35,619 nt of DNA from Croceibacterium sp. (GTDB lineage: Bacteria > Pseudomonadota > Alphaproteobacteria > Sphingomonadales > Sphingomonadaceae), in assembly GCA_025450635.1 (NCBI GenBank), contig JANWHA010000019.1, forward strand, positions 1-35,619, given 5' to 3'. Shown one piece after another: positions 7,849-18,097 of this stretch; the first letter of the stretch is position 1; each line of letters begins with the position of its first letter. Under the pieces are notes generated by a model. That model did no database searches. It saw only the letters and a list, made by a program, of their open reading frames with translations, and was not told where the DNA came from. The translations under genes were made by a program, and so were the position numbers.

Positions 7849-8309
7849 TGCCCGGCATCCGCGAAACCCGGCGGCTGCCCTTCAGCTGCGACGAGATGTT
7901 CGACCTGGTGGCCGATGTCGCGCGGTATGCGGAGTTCCTGCCGTGGGTGGTGGCCACACGGGTCCGCTCCAACAGCGAGACCGAAATGGTCGCCGATATG
8001 CTGGTCGGCTTCAAGTCACTGCGCGAGAAGTTTACGTCGCGCGTGGTGAAAGAGCGGCCGCGGCGAATCGAAGTGATCTATGTGGACGGTCCGCTCAAGG
8101 ACCTCGACAATGTCTGGGAATTCGAGCCGCTGCCGGACGGCGGCTGCGAAGTTCATTTCTGCGTCGACTTCGCCTTCAAGAACATGGTCTTCCAGGCGCT
8201 TGCCGGGCAATATTTCGACCGCGCGTTCCGCAAGATGGTGGCGGCGTTCGAGGCCCGCGCGGAACAGCTCTACGGCAAAAGAAGCTCGAGCGCGCAGAGC
8301 GTCGCCTGA
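7848..8309 (+). CDS. RatA/COQ10-like START-domain protein
   Basis: [39 protein letters not shown]...FKSLREKFTSRV...; overlaps the lipA stop. Confidence 0.88.
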   Translation: MPGIRETRRLPFSCDEMFDLVADVARYAEFLPWVVATRVRSNSETEMVADMLVGFKSLREKFTSRVVKERPRRIEVIYVDGPLKDLDNVWEFEPLPDGGCEVHFCVDFAFKNMVFQALAGQYFDRAFRKMVAAFEARAEQLYGKRSSSAQSVA

Positions 8310-8767
8310 CGCCGTACCTCCGAGCGGTCGCTAGCCTCGAATACCTTCGATTCCGCCTCGCGTTCCTCGGCGTAACGCACGGCCCGGGCGAACACGACGG
8401 TGCCGACGGGCTTTTGCTCGCTGCCGCCTTCGGGACCGGCGATGCCGCTTATTGCCACTGCTACGTCGGCTTCGCTGTGCTGCAGCGCGCCCTGCGCCAT
8501 GGCGTAGACGCAGGCGATCGACACCGCACCGAACGCATCGATGACGTCGCCGGCGACGCCGAGCATTTCCTTCTTCGCCTCGTTTGAATAGGTCACGAAG
8601 GATCGATCGAGCACCGCCGACGAGCCGGCGATCTCGGTCAGGGCGGCGGCGACGAGACCGCCGGTGCAGCTTTCGGCAAGCGCGATCTTGCGGCCGATGG
8701 CGCGGTTTTCCTCCACAACGCGGCGGGCCAGGTCGATAATCTCCTCTGGCAGGAGAAACTGGCTCAT
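8270..8767 (-). CDS. CinA-family C-terminal domain protein (NMN amidohydrolase, PncC-like)
   Basis: ALAESCTGGLVAAALTEIAGSSAVLDRSFVTYSNEAKKEMLGV...ISGIAGPEGGSEQKPVGTVVFA. Confidence 0.93.
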   Translation of the reverse strand: MSQFLLPEEIIDLARRVVEENRAIGRKIALAESCTGGLVAAALTEIAGSSAVLDRSFVTYSNEAKKEMLGVAGDVIDAFGAVSIACVYAMAQGALQHSEADVAVAISGIAGPEGGSEQKPVGTVVFARAVRYAEEREAESKVFEASDRSEVRRQATLCALELLLP

Positions 8768-9306
8768 GGCCGCGCCGAATGGCTCTCCAGGCTGGCCACC
8801 AGCTTGTCGCTCGCAGAAGCGAAATCGAACAATACACTCAGGATCGTGCCGGCCTGTTGCGGCTCCAGGGGAGCAACCGCTTCCATCAAGCGCTCGACGT
8901 TGCGGCACGAACCCGGATGGATTTTGAGCGCGACCTCCTGCTGAATCAGGGCGTCGGCCAGTGGGCGGATGGCGTTGTCGGGCAGGGTGCTGAAGCTCTT
9001 CAGCTGGTCGCCCGCCTTGCCGGCCGCGAACTTGAACAGGGCCGCGCGCGCTTGCGGCCAGACGGCATTCTGCTGCGCGGCATAGCGCTGCGAGAGCGCG
9101 TCGCCGCGCATGGCGAGGAATCCGTTGGGCGAAAGACGGCCCGCGCACGTCTGCCTGGTCGCCGAGATCAAGTCGGGCACGGAGTACACCGCAAGCGCGG
9201 CAGCTTCGTCGCCGGACATGTCGGGCAGCTTCGGCGCGGCCTGGGCGGCAGCGCCAAGCGTCAGCGTCACGGTCGCTGCAACGGCGAAAAGGACGTTAAG
9301 CTTCAT
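8764..9306 (-). CDS. Secreted hypothetical protein
   Basis: Signal peptide [23 protein letters not shown]; overlaps the downstream CinA-like start by 4 nt. Confidence 0.7.
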   Translation of the reverse strand: MKLNVLFAVAATVTLTLGAAAQAAPKLPDMSGDEAAALAVYSVPDLISATRQTCAGRLSPNGFLAMRGDALSQRYAAQQNAVWPQARAALFKFAAGKAGDQLKSFSTLPDNAIRPLADALIQQEVALKIHPGSCRNVERLMEAVAPLEPQQAGTILSVLFDFASASDKLVASLESHSARP

Positions 9307-10457
9307 GTCTCGTGTTCCTCCCGGGAAACCAGTGTCGCCACGGCCTGGGCGGCAATGCCTTCGCCGCGGCCGGTGAAGCCGAGTCGCTCGGTTGTCGTCG
9401 CCTTGACGCTGACCTGCGACAAGTCAACGCCGAGAAGTGTCGCCAGCTTGCCCCGCATCGCATCTCGGTGCGGCGCAATCTTCGGCGCTTCGCAGATCAA
9501 GGTTACGTCCACGTTGCCGACCCGGTATCCGGCCTTATCGGCCAATTCGACTGCATGGGCGATGAATTTCTCTGACGACGCGTTCTTCCAGCGCGGATCG
9601 CTCGGCGGAAAGTGCTCGCCGATGTCGCCTTGGGCGCAAGCGCCGAGGATCGCATCGACCACGGCGTGCAAGCCGACGTCGGCGTCGCTGTGGCCGGCAA
9701 GCCCTTTGTCATGCTGGATCTGGACTCCGCACAGCCATAGCTCCTCGTCTTTGGCGAAGCGGTGAACGTCGAAGCCGGTGCCAATGCGGACCATCGCCGC
9801 GCCGGTGCGGAAATCGGCGGCGAAGGTCAACTTGCGCAAGCGCTCGTCGCCTTCGACCAGCGCCACCTCGAGTCCCGCAGCCAGCGCCACTTGGGCGTCG
9901 TCGCCGGCGGTCGCATCGCCGTGCCACGCTCGGTGAGCCGCCAGAATGTCCTGGTAGCGAAAGGCTTGCGGCGTCTGCACGCGGCGCAGGGCGTCTCGAT
10001 CCGCCGCTCCCGCCATGAGAGCCCCGCCAGCGACGGCAATGCTGTCGATCACCGGGAGCACGGGAATGGCACCTCGGCGCTCGCCGAGCGCCGCCAGGAG
10101 CCGCTCAATGACTTCCGGAGGCAGATCGGGCCGGGCCGCATCGTGGATCAGCACGGAGACGGCCGCCACGTCGGCGAGTGCTTCGAGCGCCGCGCGCACC
10201 GACTGCTGGCGCGTTGCCCCGCCGGTGACGAGACGCACACCTTCGAGCGCCGCCAGTGCGGCGCGCGCGGGATCCTCCGCACCCGGAGGAATTGCGACCA
10301 CGATCGGGCGCGCACCGAGCCGGGCGAAGACTTCGGCCGAGTGCCGCACCAGCGGCTTGCCACGCCACATGGCGAATTGCTTGGGAACGTCGCCGCCCGC
10401 GCGCAAACCCTTGCCCGCGGCGACGATCACGGCGGCGAATGGGGGCAGGGAGGCCAT
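9303..10457 (-). CDS. ispDF: Bifunctional 2-C-methyl-D-erythritol 4-phosphate cytidylyltransferase / 2,4-cyclodiphosphate synthase
   Basis: IspD part [22 protein letters not shown]...[14 protein letters not shown]; IspF part [11 protein letters not shown]...[25 protein letters not shown] at 10457; the ORF extends to 10556. Confidence 0.95.
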   Translation of the reverse strand: MASLPPFAAVIVAAGKGLRAGGDVPKQFAMWRGKPLVRHSAEVFARLGARPIVVAIPPGAEDPARAALAALEGVRLVTGGATRQQSVRAALEALADVAAVSVLIHDAARPDLPPEVIERLLAALGERRGAIPVLPVIDSIAVAGGALMAGAADRDALRRVQTPQAFRYQDILAAHRAWHGDATAGDDAQVALAAGLEVALVEGDERLRKLTFAADFRTGAAMVRIGTGFDVHRFAKDEELWLCGVQIQHDKGLAGHSDADVGLHAVVDAILGACAQGDIGEHFPPSDPRWKNASSEKFIAHAVELADKAGYRVGNVDVTLICEAPKIAPHRDAMRGKLATLLGVDLSQVSVKATTTERLGFTGRGEGIAAQAVATLVSREEHET

Positions 10458-10497
10458 GGGCCGCGCGGCTAGCCGCTTGCGCGGGACCGGGCAATCC

Positions 10498-10527
10498 ACT
10501 ATGCGCTGCCCAAATTTTAGGCATAGT
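10498..10527. promoter_or_regulatory. Inverted repeat ACTATGC-16 nt-GCATAGT in the ispDF/dusB divergent region
   Basis: Perfect 7-bp arms at 10498-10504 and 10521-10527. Confidence 0.35.
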
Positions 10528-10534
10528 TCACCCA

Positions 10535-11551
10535 ATGTCCCAGCTTCCCGCCCCACCGGCGCTCCGGCCGATCATGATCGGCGACGTGCGGATCGACTGC
10601 CCGGTCATCCTCGCGCCGATGACCGGCGTGACCGACCGGCCGTTCCGCACGCTCGTGCGCCGCTATGGCTCGGGGCTCAACGTCACCGAGATGATCGCCA
10701 GCGAAGCTGCCATTCGCGAGACGCGCCAGAGTGTGCAGAAGGCGGCTTGGGCGCCGATCGAGGACCCGGTGTCGATGCAGCTTGTCGGCTGCGATCCGAG
10801 TTCGATGGCCGAGGCCGCCAAGCTGCAGGAAGGCAACGGCGCGGCGATCATCGACATCAATTTCGGCTGCCCTGTCCGCAAGGTCGTCGGCCAATACGCC
10901 GGCAGCGCGCTGATGCGCGAGGTGCCGCTGGCCATCAGGCTGATGGAAGCGACGGTGAAGGCCGTGTCGGTACCGGTGACGGTCAAGATGCGCATGGGCT
11001 GGGACCACGACAGCCTCAACGCGCCCGAGCTGGCGCGGATTGCCGAAGACCTGGGTGTGAGGATGGTCACCGTTCACGGCCGCACGCGCAACCAGATGTA
11101 CAAGGGCGCGGCGGACTGGGCGTTCATCCGCAAGGTCAAGGAAGCGGTATCGATCCCGGTAATCGTCAATGGCGACATCTGCGGCATCGAAGACGCGGCC
11201 ACGGCGCTCGAACAGTCGGGCGCGGACGGCGTGATGATCGGCCGCGGCGCCTACGGCAAGCCGTGGTTCCTGGCCCAGGTAATGCATTGGTGGCGTACCG
11301 GTGAGGAGTTGCCAACTCCTGACTTTAATGAACAGTATCAGGTTCTTGTTGAACATTATTCAGCCATGCTCGAGCATTACGGTCGCGAGACCGGAGTCAA
11401 GATCGCGCGCAAGCACCTCGGCTGGTACACGAAGGGGCTGCCGGGCTCGGCGGAATTCCGGAATCATGTCAACTTCATTGACGATGCAGACCGGGTCCTT
11501 GGTGAACTCGAGCGGTTCTACGAGCCGTTCCTGCGACGCCGGGCCGCGTGA
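10535..11551 (+). CDS. dusB: tRNA-dihydrouridine synthase (DusB/NifR3)
   Basis: [60 protein letters not shown]. Lies directly upstream of ntrB. Confidence 0.96.
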   Translation: MSQLPAPPALRPIMIGDVRIDCPVILAPMTGVTDRPFRTLVRRYGSGLNVTEMIASEAAIRETRQSVQKAAWAPIEDPVSMQLVGCDPSSMAEAAKLQEGNGAAIIDINFGCPVRKVVGQYAGSALMREVPLAIRLMEATVKAVSVPVTVKMRMGWDHDSLNAPELARIAEDLGVRMVTVHGRTRNQMYKGAADWAFIRKVKEAVSIPVIVNGDICGIEDAATALEQSGADGVMIGRGAYGKPWFLAQVMHWWRTGEELPTPDFNEQYQVLVEHYSAMLEHYGRETGVKIARKHLGWYTKGLPGSAEFRNHVNFIDDADRVLGELERFYEPFLRRRAA

Positions 11552-12633
11552 TCGACGACGCGGGGGAGGGAGCCGCACCCTCCGCGGCCGCGCAGATAGC
11601 CGAGCTGACTTTCGCCTTGCTGTTGCTCGATGAGACGTCAACGGTCCGCGAAGTCAATCAGGCCGCCGAAGATCTGTTTGGAGCCGGCGCCCGGCGCATG
11701 GTGGGGCAGACCCTGCGGGACCTGCTGTCTTTCGGCGACGATTTGATTGCCGAGCGCATCGCCGAACCCGATGCGCAATTGACCGCCCGCGGCGTGCCGG
11801 TGCGCTTCGGCGAGCGCGACACGCGTGTGAACGTTACCGTCTCCTCGCTCGGTTCACACCCGGGCTGGCGGGTCCTCACGTTTTCCGACTCCGGTCAGGG
11901 CGAGCGCTTCGGTGACGACGAGCGCGGCTCGTCGTTGCGGGGGCCGGCGATCCTTGCGCACGAGATCAAGAATCCGCTCTCGGCCATCCGCGGCGCGGCC
12001 CAGTTGCTCGCGCGGCGGGCCGGCGACGGGGAAAAGCGGCTGACCAACCTGATCGCCGACGAAGTCGACCGAATTGCGCAATTGATCGACAGGATGCAGC
12101 GGCTGGGCCGCGAAGATCCTGACCCCGTCGCCCCGATCAATCTTCACCAAGCTATCCGCCGAGCGTGCCAGACCGTATTCGCGGCCGCGGATGCCGGCGT
12201 GGCGCTGCGCGAGGAATTCGACCCGTCGCTGCCGCCGGTGCTCGGCAACGAAGGTGCGTTGGTGCAAGTGCTGATCAACCTGATCGCTAACGCCCGCGAT
12301 GCTGCTCTCGCCAGTCGATCGCCGACGGTCACATTGCGCACGCGGTTCGTGAGCGGCCTCGTGCTCAACGTCATGCGCCTGGGCCGACCGGTGAAGCTGC
12401 CGATCGAAGTTCAGGTCACCGACAACGGCCCAGGCATCGATCCTGCGCTGGCCGACCACATCTTCGAACCGTTCGTCACCAGCAAGCCGCGCGGGCAGGG
12501 CCTGGGCCTTGCCCTGGTCAGCAAGGTGGTGCGCGACATGAACGGCCGCATCACCCATGAGCGCGACGAGGCCGCGGGGCTTACGCATTTTCGCGTCCAC
12601 CTGCCGATGGCGCGCCAGGAGAAAAGGAAATGA
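11548..12633 (+). CDS. ntrB: Nitrogen regulation sensor histidine kinase NtrB
   Basis: PAS region, H-box [20 protein letters not shown]-box [12 protein letters not shown]-boxes DNGPGID and GQGLGLALV. Confidence 0.95.
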   Translation: MIDDAGEGAAPSAAAQIAELTFALLLLDETSTVREVNQAAEDLFGAGARRMVGQTLRDLLSFGDDLIAERIAEPDAQLTARGVPVRFGERDTRVNVTVSSLGSHPGWRVLTFSDSGQGERFGDDERGSSLRGPAILAHEIKNPLSAIRGAAQLLARRAGDGEKRLTNLIADEVDRIAQLIDRMQRLGREDPDPVAPINLHQAIRRACQTVFAAADAGVALREEFDPSLPPVLGNEGALVQVLINLIANARDAALASRSPTVTLRTRFVSGLVLNVMRLGRPVKLPIEVQVTDNGPGIDPALADHIFEPFVTSKPRGQGLGLALVSKVVRDMNGRITHERDEAAGLTHFRVHLPMARQEKRK

Positions 12634-14039
12634 GCTGGAGCGCCTTGCTCGTCGAGGATGACGCCGCCATCGCCACCGTGATCACCGCCGCCCTGCATGA
12701 GGAGGGATTCACCGTCGACCGGTGCGATTCCATTGCCGAACGCGACAGGCTGCTGGCGGACGGACACTACGACGTCATGCTGACCGACGTCATCCTGACC
12801 GACGGCGACGGAATTGAAACGCTCGGCACGGTGCAGGCGCTGCGGCCGGAAATGCCGGTGATCATCCTCTCGGCGCAGAACACGCTCGACACCGCGGTCC
12901 GCGCGACTGGGACCGGCGCGTTCGAGTACTTCCCCAAACCGTTCGATCTCGACGAACTGGTCCGCGCCGCGCGCCAGGCGGCCGATCGCGCGGAGCGCGA
13001 GGGGGACAGCGCAGTCGAGCCAGGGCAAGGGCTGCCGATGATCGGCCGCAGCCCGGCGATGCAGGAAGTCTATCGCATGATCAGCCGCGTGGTGCGGAAC
13101 GATCTTACGGTGTTGATCCTCGGCGAAAGCGGCACCGGCAAAGAGCTCGTGGCCGAGGCGATCCACCAGCTCGGCCATCGCCAAGAGGGACCGTTCGTGG
13201 CGTTGAATGCGGCAGCCATTCCGCGTGAGCTGATCGAGAGCGAGTTGTTCGGGCACGAGAAGGGCGCCTTCACCGGCGCGGTCAGCCGCAACATCGGCAA
13301 GTTCGAGCAGGCCAACGGCGGAACGCTGTTCCTCGACGAGATCGGCGACATGCCGGTCGAAGCGCAGACGCGGCTGTTGCGAACGTTGCAATCGGGCCGC
13401 ATCCGCCGCGTCGGCGGACGGGACGAAATCGCCATCGATGTCCGCATTATCGCGGCAACCAACCGCGACCTCGGGCCGATGATCGCGGAGGGCAGCTTCC
13501 GCGAGGACCTGTTCTATCGCCTTAACGTCGTTCCGATCCGCCTGCCGGCGCTGCGCGAACGCGCGGGCGACGTCGAGCCGCTAGCGCACCACTTTCTGCG
13601 TCTGGCGGCGACGGAAGGACTGCCGTCACGGCGTTTGTCCGACACGGCGGCGGACGTGCTGGCGGCGCAGCCCTGGCGCGGCAACGTCCGCGAACTGCGC
13701 AACGTTGTATACCGCGCCGCACTGCTCGCGCGAGACGACGTCATCGATGCCGCCATCATTCGGCAATTGCTTATTGAAAGTCCCGCGTTGGACGACGGTG
13801 CCCGCGCCGATTTCGCGAACGCGCTCAGAGCATGGCTCGGCGAAGCGGCTCCGAAGGAAGGCCAACTCTATCACACGGCGCTAGCCGCCTTCGAGAAGCC
13901 GCTGTTCGAGCATGCGCTGGCCCGCACCGGGGGCAACCAGTTGCGCGCCGCGGCGATGCTCGGCATCAATCGCAACACGCTGCGCAAGCGGCTGAGCGAC
14001 CTCGAAATCGATCCCGAGCGATTTTCCACGACGAGTTGA
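12630..14039 (+). CDS. ntrC: Nitrogen regulation response regulator NtrC (sigma54 activator)
   Basis: Receiver domain, Walker A GESGTGKE, GAFTGA loop (FGHEKGAFTGAVS), Fis-type HTH GGNQLRAAAMLGINRNTLRKRL. Confidence 0.96.
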   Translation: MSWSALLVEDDAAIATVITAALHEEGFTVDRCDSIAERDRLLADGHYDVMLTDVILTDGDGIETLGTVQALRPEMPVIILSAQNTLDTAVRATGTGAFEYFPKPFDLDELVRAARQAADRAEREGDSAVEPGQGLPMIGRSPAMQEVYRMISRVVRNDLTVLILGESGTGKELVAEAIHQLGHRQEGPFVALNAAAIPRELIESELFGHEKGAFTGAVSRNIGKFEQANGGTLFLDEIGDMPVEAQTRLLRTLQSGRIRRVGGRDEIAIDVRIIAATNRDLGPMIAEGSFREDLFYRLNVVPIRLPALRERAGDVEPLAHHFLRLAATEGLPSRRLSDTAADVLAAQPWRGNVRELRNVVYRAALLARDDVIDAAIIRQLLIESPALDDGARADFANALRAWLGEAAPKEGQLYHTALAAFEKPLFEHALARTGGNQLRAAAMLGINRNTLRKRLSDLEIDPERFSTTS

Positions 14040-14098
14040 CGTCAGGGCGGCGAAAAACCCTTGCAAAAGGGCAACAGGCCCGTTGTAACCTTGCAACG

Positions 14099-16336
14099 AT
14101 GGCCGAGCCCCCAGCCAGTGAAATCGTGACGGCGTCGCGCAGACGACGCTTCCCGCGTTGGTGGCGGCGGGCGCTGCTGACCTCGCGGCGGATCAACCTG
14201 TTCCTGTGGCTCGAGGTGATCGCCACCGCGGCGCTGGTGGTGATGGTTGCCAGCTCGTACCTCGCGCTGTCCCGCGCGGGCAATCCGGCGGTGCCGCTAC
14301 CGGGCTTCCAGGCAGCCGCGCTGTTGATAGGCACCCTGATTCCTGCGCTCGCGCTGGTGGTGCTGGCAGGCCGACGCATTGCGATCCGCCGCGCCGGCGA
14401 CGCGGGGGCACGGCTTCACGTGAAGCTGGTGTTTTTCTTCTCGCTGGTGGCCGCGGTGCCGACGCTGCTGGTGGCTGTTTTCGCCAGCATCCTGTTCCAG
14501 TCCGGCATCGACTTGTGGTTCTCCAGCCAGTCGCGCGGCATTCTCGAGAACGCCCGTACCCTGGCGCGCGGGTACTACGAACAGACGCAGCGCTCCGTGG
14601 CCGACAACACTTCGGCGATGACGACTGACATTCGCGATTATCTACAACACTATTCGATTAACCGGCCCGACTTCGCCGACGGCTACGTCACGCAGGTCTA
14701 TCAGCGTGAAATGGACCAGAGTGCGCTGTTGCAGGAAACGCCCGACGGCCATCTCAACACTGTCGCCATCGTTCCTATCGTCAACCCGGACAAAGTGCAG
14801 CTTATCAAGCAGGCGGTCAGGACGGCGCTGCCGAAATTGAAGAGCTCCGGCGACCTGGTCATCTCGGCGCGCCAGGACCGGGTCGAGGCCATGGCCGCGA
14901 TCGACGCGAAGTCGGGCCTCTATCTCTATAATGCGCGAAATTCGGACAGACAGGCCATCGAGCAGTGGCAGCGCGCCAAGAATGTTCTTGCCGCCTACGA
15001 CGTGCTGACGACGCGATCGCGCCTGACCCAGTTGCGCTTCAACCTGCTGTTGTTTGCATTCTCACTGGCGCTTGTAGGCCTCGCGGTCTGGTTCGCCCTG
15101 CGCTTCGCCGACCGCCAGGTACGGCCGTTGACTGATCTCGTCACTGCCGCCCGCCGGGTCGGCAGCGGCCTTTACGACATGCGCGTGGAGGGCCGAACAG
15201 GCGCGGACGAAATCGGCCTCCTGAACCGCGCCTTCAACCGCATGACCAGCCAGATCGAGCGGCAGACCACGGCGCTGGTCGCCGCCAACCGCCAGCTCGA
15301 CGAGCGCCGTGCGTTCATCGAAACGGTGCTGCAATCGATCACCGCCGGGATCGTCTCGGTGGATCGCGACGGCGAAGTCCAGCTGATGAACGCCACGGCG
15401 CAGATGCTGCTGCTGGAGAAGACGGGCCCGGCTCCGCTGGGGCTCAAGCTCGACGCCATCGCTCCGGAAATTGCGGCCATGATGAACAGCGGCACAGATC
15501 AGGGGCTGGTGCAGATGAACCGGAAGGGCGAGCTGACTCTGGCCGTGAGGCTGGCGGCCACGGCCAGCGGCTGGGTCATCACCTTCGAGGACATCACCCG
15601 CCAGCTCATCGACCAGCGCCAGGCGGCATGGTCGGATGTCGCCAGGCGTATCGCTCATGAGATCAAGAATCCGCTCACTCCGATTCAGCTCGCGACCGAG
15701 AGGCTCAATCGACGCTACCGCAAGCAGATCCAGCACGACGGCGAGCTTTTCGACGAACTCACCGATACGATCATCCGCCAGGTTGGTGATCTCAGGAAAA
15801 TGGTCGACGAATTCTCCTCGTTCGCGCGCCTGCCGAAACCGGTGTTCCGTCAGGAAGACGCGGTCGACCTCGTGCGCCAGGCGCTGTTCCTGCAGGAGGT
15901 CGCGCGGCCGGATATCGACTTCAGCTTTACGGCGCACGAGGAGTTCCCGCCTATCGCCTGCGACCGGCATCAGTTCGGCCAGGCGATGACCAACGTGCTC
16001 AAGAACGCCGCCGAGGCGATCGAGGCAAGGAAGCGTGAGGCCGAGCCCGATTTTCGCGGGCGCATCGCGGTCGAGGTAAGCGCCGACGAGCGCTACTTCA
16101 CCGTGGCCGTGTCCGACAACGGCGTGGGCCTGCCGAGCCAGGGCGCCGAACGGATCCTGGAACCCTATGTGACGACGCGCGAGAAGGGCACCGGCCTGGG
16201 CCTCCCGATCGTCAAGAAAATCGTCGAGGAGCACGCAGGTGAGATGAGCTTTGCGAGGAATCGAGGGGAAGGGACCACCGTAACGCTGCGCTTCGCGCGC
16301 GACCCGCTGGCCGCGGGGGCCGAGGCGGCCGAATGA
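14099..16336 (+). CDS. ntrY: Transmembrane sensor histidine kinase NtrY
   Basis: N-terminal TM segments, HAMP-like region, [53 protein letters not shown]. Confidence 0.95.
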   Translation: MAEPPASEIVTASRRRRFPRWWRRALLTSRRINLFLWLEVIATAALVVMVASSYLALSRAGNPAVPLPGFQAAALLIGTLIPALALVVLAGRRIAIRRAGDAGARLHVKLVFFFSLVAAVPTLLVAVFASILFQSGIDLWFSSQSRGILENARTLARGYYEQTQRSVADNTSAMTTDIRDYLQHYSINRPDFADGYVTQVYQREMDQSALLQETPDGHLNTVAIVPIVNPDKVQLIKQAVRTALPKLKSSGDLVISARQDRVEAMAAIDAKSGLYLYNARNSDRQAIEQWQRAKNVLAAYDVLTTRSRLTQLRFNLLLFAFSLALVGLAVWFALRFADRQVRPLTDLVTAARRVGSGLYDMRVEGRTGADEIGLLNRAFNRMTSQIERQTTALVAANRQLDERRAFIETVLQSITAGIVSVDRDGEVQLMNATAQMLLLEKTGPAPLGLKLDAIAPEIAAMMNSGTDQGLVQMNRKGELTLAVRLAATASGWVITFEDITRQLIDQRQAAWSDVARRIAHEIKNPLTPIQLATERLNRRYRKQIQHDGELFDELTDTIIRQVGDLRKMVDEFSSFARLPKPVFRQEDAVDLVRQALFLQEVARPDIDFSFTAHEEFPPIACDRHQFGQAMTNVLKNAAEAIEARKREAEPDFRGRIAVEVSADERYFTVAVSDNGVGLPSQGAERILEPYVTTREKGTGLGLPIVKKIVEEHAGEMSFARNRGEGTTVTLRFARDPLAAGAEAAE

Positions 16337-16355
16337 AATATACTGGAGATCTTTG

Positions 16356-17750
16356 ATGGCGCTCGACATCCTCGTGGTCGACGATGAGCATGATATCCGC
16401 GAACTGGTCGCCGGGGTGTTGACCGACGAGGGATACGAGTGCCGTACCGCGGGCGACAGCACACGCGCGCTCCAGTTGGTCGACGAACGTCGCCCCAGCC
16501 TGGTGCTGCTGGACGTGTGGCTTCACGGCAGCCCGATGGACGGGCTCGAGCTACTCGACGCAATCAAGGTCCGCGAGCCGGCGCTGCCCGTCATCATCTT
16601 CTCCGGTCACGGCAACATAGATACCGCGGTCTCGGCGGTGAGCCGGGGGGCGATGGATTTCATCGAGAAGCCGTTCGAGGCCGAGCGGCTGCTGCACCTC
16701 GTGGGCCGAGCAACAGAAACCGAACGGCTCCAACGCGAGAATGCTCGCTTGCGCGAAGGCTTCGTCCAGACTGACGAGTTCACCGGCAATTCGAGCGCGA
16801 TCAACCAGGTGCGCGCGACGCTGAAGCGCGTCGCCAATACCGGCAGCCGGGTTATGATCACCGGCCCCGCCGGCGCCGGCAAGGAAGTCGCCGCGCGGCT
16901 GCTCCACGCCTGGAGCCCGCGCGCCGACAAGGCCTTCGTCACCGTCAATTCCGCCCGCATCACCCCCGAACGTTTCGAGCAGGAGCTGTTCGGGGAAGAA
17001 GCCGACGGCAAGCTCGTGCGTGCCGGCCTGCTCGAGATGGCCGACGGGGGAACGCTCTACCTCGATGAAGTGGCGGACATGCCGATCAACACACAGGCGC
17101 GGATCCTGCGCGTCCTGACCGACCAGAGCTTCGTTCGCGCCGGCGGCAACCGCCAGATCGGCGTCGACGTGCGGGTCGTCTCCTCGACCGCGCGCGACCT
17201 CGAGAACGAGATCGAGGAGAAGCGCTTCCGCGAGGATCTGTTCTACCGCCTCAACGTGGTGCCGGTCGCGATCCCGCCCCTGGCCGACCGGCGAGAGGAC
17301 ATTCCGGCGTTGGCGGACCACTTCTTCACCCGCTACGCCCGCGAGCAGGGTCTCGCCGCGCCGGCCGTATCGCTGGAAGCGATGGCCGCTTTGCAAGCGT
17401 ATGACTGGCCGGGCAACGTTCGCCAGTTGCGCAATGTGATCGAGCGCACGGTGATCCTCGCTCCGCGCGACCGGCTCGAGCGGATCGAAGCCGACATGCT
17501 GCCCGAGGAGATCATCGGCGGCTCGTCGGAGAGCGGCAGCGGCATGTCCGCGCTGATGGGCGTGCCGCTACGCGAGGCGCGCGAGAACTTCGAGCGCGAG
17601 TACTTGCGGATCCAGATTCGCCGCTTCTCGGGCAACATTTCAAAGACCGCCGGCTTCATTGGCATGGAGCGCTCGGCACTGCACCGCAAGCTCAAGCTCC
17701 TCGGCATGGGCGAGCGCGAGGTGAACGGCGGCGGGGATGGCGGCGGCTAG
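16356..17750 (+). CDS. ntrX: Response regulator NtrX
   Basis: MALDILVVDDEHDIRELVAGVL receiver, AAA+ domain GPAGAGKE but no GAFTGA sequence, C-terminal Fis-type HTH ISKTAGFIGMERSALHRKLKLLG. ATG at 16356. Confidence 0.95.
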   Translation: MALDILVVDDEHDIRELVAGVLTDEGYECRTAGDSTRALQLVDERRPSLVLLDVWLHGSPMDGLELLDAIKVREPALPVIIFSGHGNIDTAVSAVSRGAMDFIEKPFEAERLLHLVGRATETERLQRENARLREGFVQTDEFTGNSSAINQVRATLKRVANTGSRVMITGPAGAGKEVAARLLHAWSPRADKAFVTVNSARITPERFEQELFGEEADGKLVRAGLLEMADGGTLYLDEVADMPINTQARILRVLTDQSFVRAGGNRQIGVDVRVVSSTARDLENEIEEKRFREDLFYRLNVVPVAIPPLADRREDIPALADHFFTRYAREQGLAAPAVSLEAMAALQAYDWPGNVRQLRNVIERTVILAPRDRLERIEADMLPEEIIGGSSESGSGMSALMGVPLREARENFEREYLRIQIRRFSGNISKTAGFIGMERSALHRKLKLLGMGEREVNGGGDGGG

Positions 17751-18097
17751 CGTGATGCCTTGGCATGGTTAAGCGCGACGGCTTCTGAGATTAGCGCCTT
17801 GAACGCCGCCTCGTCGATCGCATCGCCTTCGAAGATGTCGAGCGCGCGGCGGGTGCCGCCGTCGAGGCTGGAGTTGAACAACTCCGCAGGGTCGTCGAGC
17901 GCGGCACCCCGCGCAAAGGTCAGCTTCACCTTGTCCTTGTAGGTTTCCCCGGTGCAGATGATGCCGCCGTCTTCCCACACGGGCACGCCGGCAGGGTTCG
18001 ACGGCTTGCGCCACTTGCGCTCCTCGGTCGCATTGGGCGCGGCCTGCTCGATAAGTTTGCGGATACGATCGAGCGTTTCCTGGCGCCAATCACTCAC
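17747..18097 (-). CDS. DUF1801-like protein
   Basis: GTG start with upstream GGAGG; MSDWRQETLDRIRKLIEQAAPNATEERKWRKPSNPAGVPVWEDGGIICTGETYKDKVKLTFARGAAL... resembles DUF1801/YdhG-like proteins. Confidence 0.8.
   Translation of the reverse strand: MSDWRQETLDRIRKLIEQAAPNATEERKWRKPSNPAGVPVWEDGGIICTGETYKDKVKLTFARGAALDDPAELFNSSLDGGTRRALDIFEGDAIDEAAFKALISEAVALNHAKASR

Noticed and set aside
9303-10457. IspD-IspF fusion as a novelty
   Set aside because: Bifunctional IspDF is well established in alphaproteobacteria.
14041-14098. Small hairpin CCCTT-GCAA-AAGGG and repeated CTTGCAA between ntrC and ntrY
   Set aside because: Short stem in a 59-nt operon gap; too weak to distinguish from chance or an ordinary intercistronic structure.
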